A stretch of DNA of 64,000 nucleotides, taken from Phormidesmis priestleyi Ana. GTDB lineage: Bacteria > Cyanobacteriota > Cyanobacteriia > Phormidesmidales > Phormidesmidaceae. How positions within the stretch are numbered: the first letter of the stretch is position 1; the number at the start of each line of letters is the position of its first letter. Below are positions 19,263 through 27,803 of this stretch, in pieces. Below the pieces are notes generated by a model. It saw nothing but the letters and a program-made list of their open reading frames with translations. It made no database searches and was not told the origin of the DNA. The position numbers and the translations under genes were made by a program. Location: the NCBI GenBank assembly GCA_001314865.1, contig LJZR01000003.1:202463-266462 (forward strand). Direction: 5' to 3'.

Positions 19263-19284
19263 ACCTAAAATAAATCTTAGGTTC
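19263..19284 (-). promoter_or_regulatory. Hairpin in the fba leader
   Basis: aacctaa / ttaggtt inverted repeat about 60-80 bp upstream of the fba ATG, in the likely 5' UTR. No U-run immediately follows, so its role (mRNA stability or none) is open. Confidence 0.4.
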
Positions 19285-19428
19285 TTATCAATTTAATAGT
19301 AGGCCAAAATACTCCTCTCTGATGACTTTGTTTTATTCATCATCCAAAGAAAAATATATCGGGGAGGGAGCTTCTAAAGCGCACTGCGGAAAATTCTGCT
19401 AAAAACTCTTTTAGATTTTTTAAAAAAA

Positions 19429-19500
19429 TGGGTCGCCTGGGATTCGAACCCAGGACCAGTCGGTTAAAAGCCGAATGCTCTACCACTGAGCTAGCGACCC
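19429..19500 (-). tRNA. trnK-TTT: tRNA-Lys (TTT anticodon)
   Basis: 72-nt cloverleaf on the minus strand: acceptor stem gggtcgc / gcgaccc, D arm GCTC..GAGC, anticodon loop CTTTTAA (anticodon TTT), and T arm with GGTTCGAATCC. The 3' CCA is not encoded. A run of seven T follows the 3' end on the same strand, and a small hairpin (ctaaaa/ttttag) lies 15 bp further, which may end the transcript. Confidence 0.97.
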
Positions 19501-19677
19501 CCATTTATGCAAGTTATGCAAGTACAACACAAAAAGCAGAGCCACCGCTCAACTACTCACAGCCTAACTCCAAAGAGCAACCACAGCGATAAAGCGCTTG
19601 GTTTTGCAGCGCTGGTGCGCTTGCCTTGCACGGTTATTAAATGTAGCACATGGACTGACACCTCCTTGCGAAAAGAT

Positions 19678-19959
19678 TTAGTTAGATTCTTCAGAACCAG
19701 AGGAGATGCCGGAGGAGATGCCAGGTTCTACGTCAGATTTGAGGCTAGGAGTTAGGTATTGAGCGTCAATTAAAAAAGCGCCTCGGCTGAATCGTACGCT
19801 CAGATAGCCGCCTGTTTTGCGAGACAAAATGATGCCTTCTTCGCCGATGTCTACTAGGTCAGAGGGGCGTAGCATGGGCATGTGTTCGGCGCTTTTTAGG
19901 TAGGGCGGGCGGGCGCTGACTTTGACGCGATCGCCCACCTGAAATGCAGAGTCTGCCAT
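19678..19959 (-). CDS. sipA: SipA, NblS-interacting regulator (DUF3148)
   Basis: 93 residues. The core VGDRVKVSARPPYLKSAE.., MLRPSDLVDIGEEG, GGYLSVRFSRGAFLID is the DUF3148/SipA family. SipA is a small SH3-like protein that binds the histidine kinase NblS (Hik33) and modulates high-light and nutrient stress signalling in cyanobacteria. The last 20 residues are Ser/Gly/Glu-rich with a short repeat (PGISSGISSG). ATG at 19959. It lies between cbiX and tRNA-Lys on the same strand; no functional link to either is evident. Confidence 0.88.
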   Translation of the reverse strand: MADSAFQVGDRVKVSARPPYLKSAEHMPMLRPSDLVDIGEEGIILSRKTGGYLSVRFSRGAFLIDAQYLTPSLKSDVEPGISSGISSGSEESN

Positions 19960-20083
19960 AGGTCGGGAGTAAAAATGAGGGTTGGAAATTAGTTTTTTTA
20001 AGGAGCGTAGGGACGCACAGCGATCGCACTCAGGGCAAAGCTTCGCTAGCGCGCCTCTACGCTAGGAATTCAGAATCTAGGGG

Positions 20084-21319
20084 TTAGGGGACTTGCCAAA
20101 TGCGGTTATGGTACTTTTCCGGCTCGGCATAAGGATCGGCGTTAGCGCCATGATCATGGCCGTGAGTATGGCCGTGAGACGCATGCTCGTGAGACGCATG
20201 CTCGTGAGCGTGATCATGCCCCTGAGCGTGATCATGGCCGTGATCAGAATGGTCGTGGTTATGACCATGACCGCTGCGCTGTTCTGCGGTAGTGGCAACG
20301 ATACGAAACTTACACATTTCGCAGTTCATCTGAACCTGGCCCTGCTGGGTCTCGATTTCTCTGTCGCGCAGAACGCTGAGCAGCAAAGGATGAATGCCCA
20401 TTTCAGGCAACATGGCGACTTCAGTATCAGGATATTGCAGCTGCTGCTCAGCTGCGATGCGCTCTATTTTTTCCATCAGTACGCCGGTAAACATGAAGTA
20501 GGGCAGCACAATGATGCGTTTAGGATGATAGAGACGCGATCGCCTAAACCCTTCTTCTAGGCGAGGATGAGTAATGCCAATAAAACAAGTCTCGACCGTG
20601 TGGTAGCCACTGCCCTCCCACATCATGCGAGCAAGCTTATACACATCCCCATTCGCATCCGGATCGCTAGAGCCCCGTCCAATAAAGAGCAGCACGGTAT
20701 CTTCACGAGCAATGCCGTTGGGATTGTGCTCCGGAGTATCTAGCAGCGCTAACCGGGCCTGCCATAGCTCAAAAATGGCGGGCGTAATACCAAAGTGACG
20801 TCCGTAATGAAATGTCAGCTGGGGATAGCGAGCCTTGGCCCGATCTAGCTCGTTAGTGACATCAAACTTGTTATGCCGTGCGGCAAAGAGCAAAATAGGC
20901 AGCACCGAAATATCGGTATAACCTTGGCTAATGCACTGATCGACACCCGCTTGAATGCTTGGCTCAGTTAACTCCAAAAAGCAAGGAATGACCGGGCGAG
21001 AAGCGTCTAATTCTTGATAGATCTTGGCAAAGTCAATGAGGTCTTGGCGGCCCCGAGGATTACGAGTACCATGACCCACCATTAGCAAAGGTCGAACAAT
21101 CGGCAGCGGCGGCAGCTGTATACCGCTGTCAAGGTAGCTGCCTAGTAAATCGCTATGGTGCGGCCTGTGATGAGAGTCTGGCGGCAAGTCTGAATGCGAG
21201 TCTGGCTGCAAGTCTGGCTGCGAAATAGCGTTATCCGAAATAGCGTTATCCGATTCAGCCGACACCAGCGAATGAGATGTGCGGTTAGTGAGCGTATCGA
21301 AGGTTTGAATCAGCGTCAT
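20084..21319 (-). CDS. cbiX: CbiX-type sirohydrochlorin cobaltochelatase with His-rich tail
   Basis: Inserts Co2+ (or Fe2+) into sirohydrochlorin, an early step of the anaerobic cobalamin route. Of 411 residues, the first 75 are a non-conserved extension with 12-nt and 15-nt coding repeats. Two chelatase half-domains follow: [10 protein letters not shown] (catalytic His83) and [20 protein letters not shown] cysteine pair and a tail with more than 20 histidines (about 350-395) come next, the metal-binding tail described for CbiX proteins. A cobalamin riboswitch lies upstream, which supports a role in B12 rather than siroheme synthesis. agaggt precedes the ATG. Confidence 0.93.
   Translation of the reverse strand: MTLIQTFDTLTNRTSHSLVSAESDNAISDNAISQPDLQPDSHSDLPPDSHHRPHHSDLLGSYLDSGIQLPPLPIVRPLLMVGHGTRNPRGRQDLIDFAKIYQELDASRPVIPCFLELTEPSIQAGVDQCISQGYTDISVLPILLFAARHNKFDVTNELDRAKARYPQLTFHYGRHFGITPAIFELWQARLALLDTPEHNPNGIAREDTVLLFIGRGSSDPDANGDVYKLARMMWEGSGYHTVETCFIGITHPRLEEGFRRSRLYHPKRIIVLPYFMFTGVLMEKIERIAAEQQLQYPDTEVAMLPEMGIHPLLLSVLRDREIETQQGQVQMNCEMCKFRIVATTAEQRSGHGHNHDHSDHGHDHAQGHDHAHEHASHEHASHGHTHGHDHGANADPYAEPEKYHNRIWQVP
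21175..21252. repeat. In-frame 12-nt (4 units) and 15-nt (2 units) repeats in the CbiX N-terminal extension
   Basis: Four units of agtctggctgca-type sequence at 21175-21222, then two perfect copies of aaatagcgttatccg at 21223-21252. Both preserve the reading frame. Confidence 0.85.
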
Positions 21320-21394
21320 AAATGGTGACCTCTAAAGATTCCGTGCGACGCGGAATAGAGGGTTAATACAAGGACAAGCCCGTTTAAACGACTC

Positions 21395-21500
21395 ACAAAA
21401 CAATGTAGGTATTCTGACTTTGACAGCTGCGGCACAGCGCTGGATTTTCACCAGCCTTTCCCTACATGGCCTTGGTTAATGGAGTCTGGTTCAAAATCGA
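21395..21500 (-). promoter_or_regulatory. Cobalamin (AdoCbl) riboswitch upstream of cbiX
   Basis: On the minus strand the leader of cbiX contains the conserved cobalamin-riboswitch core in order: gggaaaggctggtgaaaatc, then a cagcgctgtgccgcagctgt segment, then the B12 box agtcagaatacctac. The first part corresponds to the consensus GGGAA..GGTG.AA.TCC, and the last to AGYCAGRAKACCTGCC. It starts about 75-180 nt upstream of the ATG. A small attccg/cggaat hairpin at about 21335-21353 close to the start codon could be the expression platform. Expected behaviour is repression of cbiX when B12 is abundant. Confidence 0.9.
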
Positions 21501-21625
21501 GCTGTTCAAGAGTGAACCTAGCCATCCTATCGAGTTCTTTAGGTTGTGGCCGGGATCTACAGATAATGTGATGATTCGAACTAGATAATGCAGCCGCCAG
21601 ATAATGCAGGTAGATAGATAAACCT

Positions 21626-22546
21626 ATGAGCATTCGAGAAAAAAGTCGGCACATACTCAATGAGAGCGATACCGCTGTAGGGGTGGCGGTCAATGGCGCG
21701 ATCGCATTCCTCATTTTGCTCTCAGCCGCCCTATTCGCCATCCAAACCTACCCGCTCTCCGAACAAATGCTCGCCGGGCTCAAAATCGTCGATCAGGTTC
21801 TTTTGGCCCTATTTACCGCTGAATACTTGGTTCGTCTGTGGGCTGCTGAACAGCGACTAAAATTTATCTTCAGCCTTTATGGCCTCATTGATTTGGTCGC
21901 CATACTGCCTTTTATTTTTGGATTTTTAGACACCCGTTTTTTGCGACTCCTTCGCTGGCTGCGAATTTTACGACTGGCCCGTTTTTTTGAAAAAAAAATT
22001 TGGTTCAACCGGCTCAGCGGCTACGAAGGGCTTATTTTTGCTCGCATTCTCTTCACCCTATTTTCGATTATTTTTATCTACTCCGGCGCTATTTATCAGG
22101 TCGAGCATGAAAACAATCGGGAAGACTTCGCCACCTTTTTAGATGCCGCATACTTCTGTGTTGTCACCATGACCACCGTGGGCTATGGCGACATTACCCC
22201 AGCCTCCCAGGCCGGACGCGGCCTTACCATCGCCATGATTCTCACTGGCATCGCGCTCATTCCCACGCAAGTTGGCAACTTTATTCAGCAACTCACCAAA
22301 GTCCAAAACTCCGTGCGCATTGCCTGTAGCGAATGCGGCTTGCTCGGACATGAATCAGATGCACAATTCTGCCGCCGCTGTGGAGCGCCGCTGCCAGTCA
22401 ATCTCCCAGCAGCCAATCTCCCAGCAGCCAATGCTCAGACCAACGCTCAGACCAACGCTCAGACCAACGCCCAGGAGGCAAAAAACTCGGACAATGCTGA
22501 CAACCCAGGAGAAACCTTCGAGCAGAATAAAATGATTATTCCCTGA
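21626..22546 (+). CDS. Voltage-gated-type potassium channel with C-terminal zinc ribbon
   Basis: 306 residues with six transmembrane segments. S4 carries regularly spaced arginines (FLRLLRWLRILRLARFF, about 106-122), and the pore has the K+ selectivity filter TTVGYGD at 183-189, so this is a 6TM Kv-like channel of the plasma or thylakoid membrane. After S6 a cytoplasmic zinc-ribbon (Cys234-x2-Cys237 ... CRRCG) replaces the RCK domain often found in prokaryotic channels. A repeat-expanded tail (NLPAA, NAQT) follows. ATG start at 21626; the promoter would lie in the short interval opposite the cbiX riboswitch. Confidence 0.9.
   Translation: MSIREKSRHILNESDTAVGVAVNGAIAFLILLSAALFAIQTYPLSEQMLAGLKIVDQVLLALFTAEYLVRLWAAEQRLKFIFSLYGLIDLVAILPFIFGFLDTRFLRLLRWLRILRLARFFEKKIWFNRLSGYEGLIFARILFTLFSIIFIYSGAIYQVEHENNREDFATFLDAAYFCVVTMTTVGYGDITPASQAGRGLTIAMILTGIALIPTQVGNFIQQLTKVQNSVRIACSECGLLGHESDAQFCRRCGAPLPVNLPAANLPAANAQTNAQTNAQTNAQEAKNSDNADNPGETFEQNKMIIP
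22400..22471. repeat. In-frame 15-nt and 12-nt repeats in the channel tail
   Basis: Two copies of aatctcccagcagcc (15 nt) followed by three to four copies of gctcagaccaac (12 nt). Confidence 0.9.
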
Positions 22547-22778
22547 CGGCTTTTTATCGGCTGAGATCCACTGCCGCGACCTAATGAACCAGCCTGTAAG
22601 GATTTCCTCTTGTGACCGCGATACGAGTGATCGCCCAATCGATGAACCCACTGAAATTATTACGCTCATGTGGCCCATGGTCGTTGTTGTATAAGTTACA
22701 ATTGATTAAGCTTTCTTTCAAGGACGTAAATATTCGTTGCCTGAATCCGAGAGCGTTCAGCACTTCAGCAAAAACCCC

Positions 22779-24572
22779 ATGAGCCTTCCCATTCGCAACG
22801 TCGCTATCATTGCCCACGTAGACCACGGCAAAACCACACTCGTTGACGCGCTACTAGAGCAGTCCGGCATCTTCCGTGACAACGAAGCCGTCCCCACCTG
22901 TGTGCTCGACTCTAACGACCTAGAACGGGAACGAGGCATCACCATTCTTTCTAAAAACACAGCGGTTCACTACAAAGACACGCTGATTAACATTGTAGAC
23001 ACACCCGGACACGCTGACTTCGGCGGCGAAGTAGAGCGCGTACTCGGCATGGTAGACGGCTGTTTGCTCATCGTAGATGCAAACGAAGGCCCAATGCCTC
23101 AGACTCGCTTCGTGCTCAAAAAAGCCCTTGAAAAAGGACTCCGCCCGATTGTGGTAGTGAATAAAATTGACCGCCCTCGGGCCGACCCCCACGTGGCCGT
23201 CGATAAGGTCCTCGATCTGTTCATTGAGCTCGGTGCTGACGACGATCAGTGCGATTTTCCTTACCTCTTCGCCTCAGGCCTAAGCGGCTTTGCCAAAGAG
23301 AAAATGGAAGATGAAAGCACCGACATGATGCCTTTGTTTGAAGCAGTGCTGCATCATGTAGCACCGCCCATTGGCGATCCTAACAAGCCTTTGCAGCTTC
23401 AGGTAACCACTCTTGACTATTCGGACTACCTGGGTCGCATTGTGATTGGGAAAGTGCATAACGGAACCATTCGCCAAGGTGAACAAACGGCATTGGTCAA
23501 AGAAGATGGCTCTATTGTGAAGGGTCGAATCACTAAGCTGATGGGCTTTGAAGGGCTCGCGCGCATTGAAATTAAAGAAGCAACGGCTGGTAACTTGGTG
23601 GCGGTTGCAGGCTTTGCCGATGCCAACATCGGTGAAACCATTACCTGTGCAACTGACCCTCAAGCCTTGCCGCTCATTAAGGTAGATGAGCCCACGCTAC
23701 AAATGACCTTTGCAGTCAACGATTCACCCTTTGCCGGACAGGAGGGTGACTTTGTTACTTCTCGACAGCTACGAGATCGCCTCTTCCGGGAACTAGAAAC
23801 CAACGTCGCTTTGCGCGTAGAGCCTACCGACTCCCCTGATCGCTTTGCCGTCTCGGGTCGAGGCGAGCTACACCTAGGCATTTTGATTGAAACCATGCGC
23901 CGTGAAGGCTACGAGTTCCAGGTTTCTCAGCCTCAGGTCATTTACCGCGAAGTCAATAGCAAACCCTGCGAGCCTTTTGAGCAGCTAGTATTAGACGTCC
24001 CTGAAGATGCAGTGGGTGGCTGCATGGAGCGCTTGGGCACTCGTAAAGCCGAGCTGCAAGACATGATGGTCTCTGGCGATGGCCGGGCTCAGCTAGAGTT
24101 TGTGGTTCCTGCTCGCGGCCTCATTGGCTTTAGAGGCGAGTTTATGCGAGCGACTCGGGGCGCTGGCATTATGAACCACAGCTTTTTGGAATACCGCCCA
24201 ATGTCAGGCGAGATTGATACGCGTCGTAACGGCGTGTTGATTTCCTTTGAAGAAGGCGTTGCGACCTTCTACTCGCTCAAAAACGCTGAAGACCGAGGCA
24301 TTTTCTTTATTGAGCCCGGAACCAAAGTGTATAAAGGCATGGTCGTCGGTGAAAACAATCGTCCTCAGGATCTTGAGCTGAACATTTGTAAGGCCAAGCA
24401 GCTGACGAACCACCGAGCCGCCTCTGGTGACGAGCTAGTGCAGCTACAGGCACCCATGGAAATGGGTTTGGAGCGAGCTTTGGAATACATTGGCCCAGAT
24501 GAAATGGTAGAGGTTACGCCAAAGTCTATCCGGCTGCGTAAAGTGGGCAAAAAAAAGCTCGCTAAGCGGTAA
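22779..24572 (+). CDS. typA: Ribosome-binding GTPase TypA/BipA
   Basis: Translational GTPase of the EF-G/LepA superfamily, needed for ribosome assembly and stress adaptation. 597 residues from the ATG at 22779 ([19 protein letters not shown]), the usual TypA length; a TTG at 22737 opens the frame earlier, with aagga about 13 nt upstream, but the extra 14 residues are not family-like. Motifs: AHVDHGKT at 12-19, RERGITI switch, [21 protein letters not shown]. Domains II, III, V and the TypA-specific C terminus are complete. Monocistronic. Confidence 0.96.
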   Translation: MSLPIRNVAIIAHVDHGKTTLVDALLEQSGIFRDNEAVPTCVLDSNDLERERGITILSKNTAVHYKDTLINIVDTPGHADFGGEVERVLGMVDGCLLIVDANEGPMPQTRFVLKKALEKGLRPIVVVNKIDRPRADPHVAVDKVLDLFIELGADDDQCDFPYLFASGLSGFAKEKMEDESTDMMPLFEAVLHHVAPPIGDPNKPLQLQVTTLDYSDYLGRIVIGKVHNGTIRQGEQTALVKEDGSIVKGRITKLMGFEGLARIEIKEATAGNLVAVAGFADANIGETITCATDPQALPLIKVDEPTLQMTFAVNDSPFAGQEGDFVTSRQLRDRLFRELETNVALRVEPTDSPDRFAVSGRGELHLGILIETMRREGYEFQVSQPQVIYREVNSKPCEPFEQLVLDVPEDAVGGCMERLGTRKAELQDMMVSGDGRAQLEFVVPARGLIGFRGEFMRATRGAGIMNHSFLEYRPMSGEIDTRRNGVLISFEEGVATFYSLKNAEDRGIFFIEPGTKVYKGMVVGENNRPQDLELNICKAKQLTNHRAASGDELVQLQAPMEMGLERALEYIGPDEMVEVTPKSIRLRKVGKKKLAKR

Positions 24573-24631
24573 GCGATCGCCCGACCTGTTGCGCGGGGCA
24601 CAAGCCCTGCGCAGCAGCATTAGCATGCGAA

Positions 24632-24686
24632 CGTTTATTGCCGAATCTATTTATTGCCGAATGTATGGTTATTGCCGAATGTATGG
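24632..24686. repeat. About 18-nt tandem repeat, 3 units, spanning the cupin stop codon
   Basis: Three copies of an attgccgaatgtatggtt-like unit. The array begins outside and ends inside the DUF985 gene, whose stop lies at 24669-24671. Confidence 0.85.
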
Positions 24687-25202
24687 GGCTAGCTCATTGA
24701 TCAGAGCTGGAAACTCAGTACGAATATCGTCTAATTTGGCGATGGTCATATCACGATAATCAAAGCCCGGAGCCACCGCCTCGCCTAGCAAGCCATATTC
24801 GCCAGATTCTAAAACGGCGGCTTTCCAGTAGCCACCTGGCACTATTAACTGAGGCACTTCGCCTGCATCTAGGTTTAGGCCGAGGCGGACTTTTTGGAGC
24901 TGGCCCGTTGTACCGATTAAAATGTAGGTAATGGGCGAGCCAGCTTGAAAATAATGGACAATGTCAGACTGGTTTTTGATCAGATGATTGATGGGTCGAT
25001 CGTCTGTTAGTAAATAGTAAATGGAGGTCATGACCGAGCGGTCAGCGCCATCTCTGTCGGTGCTCATGTTTTCAGAGGCGCGATAACTCTCTGAAAAATA
25101 GCCGCCTTCCACATGCTCGACGAGTGAGAGTTTGGCAATCCAGTCTTGTTTGTTCAAGGGCTGTCCGAGCAGGGATTGTTCGTTCAAGGGTTGTTTGTTC
25201 AT
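24669..25202 (-). CDS. Cupin DUF985 (cupin_5) family protein
   Basis: About 177 residues from the ATG at 25202 (MNKQPLNEQSLLGQ); the frame runs to 25241. The core is the DUF985 cupin: WIAKLSLVEHVEGGYFSESYR, TSIYYLLTDD, HYFQAGSPITYILI, LIVPGGYWKAA, and SGEYGLLGEAVAPGFDYRD. Cupins are beta-barrel domains that often bind a metal; this family lacks a defined reaction. The N-terminal 15 residues come from a degenerate repeat (ttgttcaaggg phrases at 25147-25195), so the true start is less certain. It faces typA with a 96-bp gap. Confidence 0.83.
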   Translation of the reverse strand: MNKQPLNEQSLLGQPLNKQDWIAKLSLVEHVEGGYFSESYRASENMSTDRDGADRSVMTSIYYLLTDDRPINHLIKNQSDIVHYFQAGSPITYILIGTTGQLQKVRLGLNLDAGEVPQLIVPGGYWKAAVLESGEYGLLGEAVAPGFDYRDMTIAKLDDIRTEFPALINELAPYIRQ

Positions 25203-25282
25203 AGGTATAAAGCGATTAGAAAAGCGATTAGAGAAAACCACTAGAGCGCTACCTGATTAGAACATTCTTTGAGAAGAAATCG

Positions 25283-27496
25283 CTAGGTTGCTGCTGCCTG
25301 ACGAATCGGAATAGTAATTACAAATGCTGTGCCTTGACCGACCTCGGAACTAAAGGTCAACTCACCGCCATGCTTTTCAGTGATAATTTGATAGCTAATT
25401 GACATGCCCATTCCAGTACCTTTACCGACAGGCTTTGTTGTAAAGAACGGATCGAGAATTTGAGGCTGAATTTCTAGCGGAATGCCCGAACCATTGTCGG
25501 CAATGGTAATGACAGCGCGGGCGTCGGGCTCGTGAGGGCGGCCTTTTAGTGCGGTCGTAATCGTCAGCCGGGGTTCAGTGCATTCGTCTAGCGCATCAAT
25601 GGCGTTAGCGAGTATATTCATAAACACTTGGTTGAGCTGGCTGGGGTAGCAACCTACTTGAGGCAACTCGCCATAGCGCTTGACCACCTGAATAGTGTGG
25701 TCCTGGGAAGTTGCCTTGAGGCGGTGGCTCAAGATGATTAAGGTGCTGTCAATACCCTCATGCAAATCAACCGTTTTTGCCGCTGCCTCGTCTAGGCGTG
25801 AAAAGTTGCGTAAAGAAAGCACAATCTCTCGAATACGTTCAGTACCCACAACCATAGATTTCAGTAGCTTGGGCAAGTCTTCTTGGACAAATTCTAAATC
25901 GACGGCCTCTAGCCCGGCAGCGATTTCGGCTGTGGCCTCGGGATAGGTTGTGCGGTAGAGATCAATAATGCTGAACAAATCGGCGGTGTAGTCTTGAGCA
26001 GGCTGTAGGTTGCCATGAATGAAGTTCACAGGGTTGTTGATCTCATGGGCAACGCCAGCGACCATTTGCCCTAGGCTGGACATTTTTTCGGCCTGGATAA
26101 TTTGAGTTTGGGTGCGCTTGAGCTGGTCGAGCGTATGGACGAGCTGCTGAGACTGCACGCAGCTTTGGGTGTAAAGGTTGGCCTGATTGATGGCGATCGC
26201 GAGCTGATCGCCCACAGCCTGAAGCAGCTCCACTTCTCCGGAGCTCCAGCTATGGGCATGATGGACAAAGCAACAGATAATCACCCCTGTTTTATCAGCG
26301 TCAGTCCGAACCGGAATGAGAATTTCAGCACTAATACCCAAACGCCTTAAAAAGGCTTGATGTTCCGCATCTTTGCATTGGCTAGCATTATCTACTCGGG
26401 TGAGCGACTGGTTGATGAGGCTGTGGATATCTAAACCAAGCCGATCGTCTGGATGTTCGCCAAGGGGAATGCCATGATCGGTATCGTCAATCACTTGAAC
26501 AATTTCCCAATTCGGTTGGCCTTGGTTATCTGTCGAGTTATCTATCCAGGCAAATGCGCAGTAGTCTAATTTAAGACCTTGATGAACAGACATCAACATT
26601 GTTGAAATCACTGTATCTAAGTCAAGAGAGTTACGCACTTCTGAGGTGATTTGATTGAGCACGGCCTGACGCTCTGCGGTGTCTCGTAGTAGGGCTTCGG
26701 CAGCTTTGCGATCGCTAATATCTCGCATAATAGAGGAAAAATGCAGAACCGAGCCCTCTATAGACTTATGGCAAATAATCACGTGAGACACCGGCACATT
26801 GCGCCCATGGCAGTCTCGAATCATGGCCTCACCATGCCAGCTGCCTTTTGTTTCAGCAATCGGCAGTGCTTCGGTCAGCAGCATCTGTACGGACTCTGGA
26901 TGCATAATGTCGCTCAGATGGAGCGTTTCAACCGAGTCAGCACTCATGTTAAAAACCAGTTGACCTGCGCGGTTAAGGTAGTGATGTAAGCCTTGGGCGT
27001 CGGTCACGCTGATGATGTCAGGGGTTGCTTCTAAAATAGCGAGAAGTCTGGCCTGGGTAGTTTCAGCGCTTCGCTGAGCACTAATATCGGCAACAGTGAC
27101 GATGAGCTGATAAATCTCGTTGGCCGCATTTCTCACCGGGTCAATGCTCAAATTCCACCAGATTTCACCGACTTTGTTGAGGAATCTCTCTTCAAATTCA
27201 ACGATATGACCAGAGTTCACGCAGGTCGCGTAGCGATCTTTATATTTTTTGGCAACGGCAGGCTCAAAAGCTTCACTGAGTCGTTTACCTAGCAGGGGTT
27301 GAATGGGAATGGGGCTAATCTTGGCGATTACTTCATTAAAGGCAATGAATCGAAAATCGTCGCCGCCCGCGATCACTTCCATCACATACATGCCATAGAG
27401 CCGATTGTTCCACAACGCATTAAAACCAGCGGTGGCGTCTATGATGGGACTGGTTTGAATAGAAGGGGGGGCAACGGACGAAGAGTCAGCAGGCAT
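25283..27496 (-). CDS. PAS-PAS-GAF sensor histidine kinase
   Basis: 737-residue soluble two-component kinase. Two PAS domains (about 20-140 and 150-270) with PAC-like ends (ITVADISAQRSAE, SIMRDISDRKAAE), a GAF domain (about 290-445), and a dimerisation domain whose phosphoacceptor is His484 in VAHEINNPVNF. This is the HEINNP type rather than HELRTP. An HATPase domain follows with N box (NILANAIDALDE), G1 (DNGSGIP) and G2 (GKGTGMGMSISYQI). No membrane segment, so it probably senses an intracellular signal. No cognate response regulator is adjacent, so its partner is unknown. Confidence 0.92.
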   Translation of the reverse strand: MPADSSSVAPPSIQTSPIIDATAGFNALWNNRLYGMYVMEVIAGGDDFRFIAFNEVIAKISPIPIQPLLGKRLSEAFEPAVAKKYKDRYATCVNSGHIVEFEERFLNKVGEIWWNLSIDPVRNAANEIYQLIVTVADISAQRSAETTQARLLAILEATPDIISVTDAQGLHHYLNRAGQLVFNMSADSVETLHLSDIMHPESVQMLLTEALPIAETKGSWHGEAMIRDCHGRNVPVSHVIICHKSIEGSVLHFSSIMRDISDRKAAEALLRDTAERQAVLNQITSEVRNSLDLDTVISTMLMSVHQGLKLDYCAFAWIDNSTDNQGQPNWEIVQVIDDTDHGIPLGEHPDDRLGLDIHSLINQSLTRVDNASQCKDAEHQAFLRRLGISAEILIPVRTDADKTGVIICCFVHHAHSWSSGEVELLQAVGDQLAIAINQANLYTQSCVQSQQLVHTLDQLKRTQTQIIQAEKMSSLGQMVAGVAHEINNPVNFIHGNLQPAQDYTADLFSIIDLYRTTYPEATAEIAAGLEAVDLEFVQEDLPKLLKSMVVGTERIREIVLSLRNFSRLDEAAAKTVDLHEGIDSTLIILSHRLKATSQDHTIQVVKRYGELPQVGCYPSQLNQVFMNILANAIDALDECTEPRLTITTALKGRPHEPDARAVITIADNGSGIPLEIQPQILDPFFTTKPVGKGTGMGMSISYQIITEKHGGELTFSSEVGQGTAFVITIPIRQAAAT

Positions 27497-27803
27497 GGTG
27501 AATGTACCGATTTGGCTTTGCGGTTTACTGTATAGTTTTGCTAAGGAGATACAGACACTGATGATAAATTTCCACTTGGATTTTCACTTTGAAAGTTGCC
27601 TTTAATATGCCCAAGGCGAATGCAAACACTGGTGACAAGTTTTTGCTTGGAAGGTTGTTTTTAATATGCCCAAGCAAAGTAAAAAGACTTAGCTTTTAGC
27701 CGTGAGAATGGGTTGACAGGCTGTCTTCTCTGTTGTTTTTTGTAATATCTTTCCATAGGCTGATTTCTCGATAAATTTAGGCATTCAAAGAGGTTTTTGG
27801 GTA
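27497..27803. other. Divergent intergenic region with an imperfect ~60-nt duplication
   Basis: Two related blocks, about 27550-27617 and 27618-27677, share an order of phrases (acactg.tga.aa.ttt..cttgga, then ttgc/gttttaatatgcccaag). No gene is visible. Promoters of the histidine kinase gene and of the rarA fusion gene should lie here. Confidence 0.6.

Noticed and set aside
19507-19755. 82-codon frame between tRNA-Lys and sipA
   Set aside because: Overlaps the sipA 3' end on the opposite strand and has no protein-like character.
20093-20560. 155-codon plus-strand frame opposite cbiX
   Set aside because: Antisense shadow of the His-rich cbiX tail.
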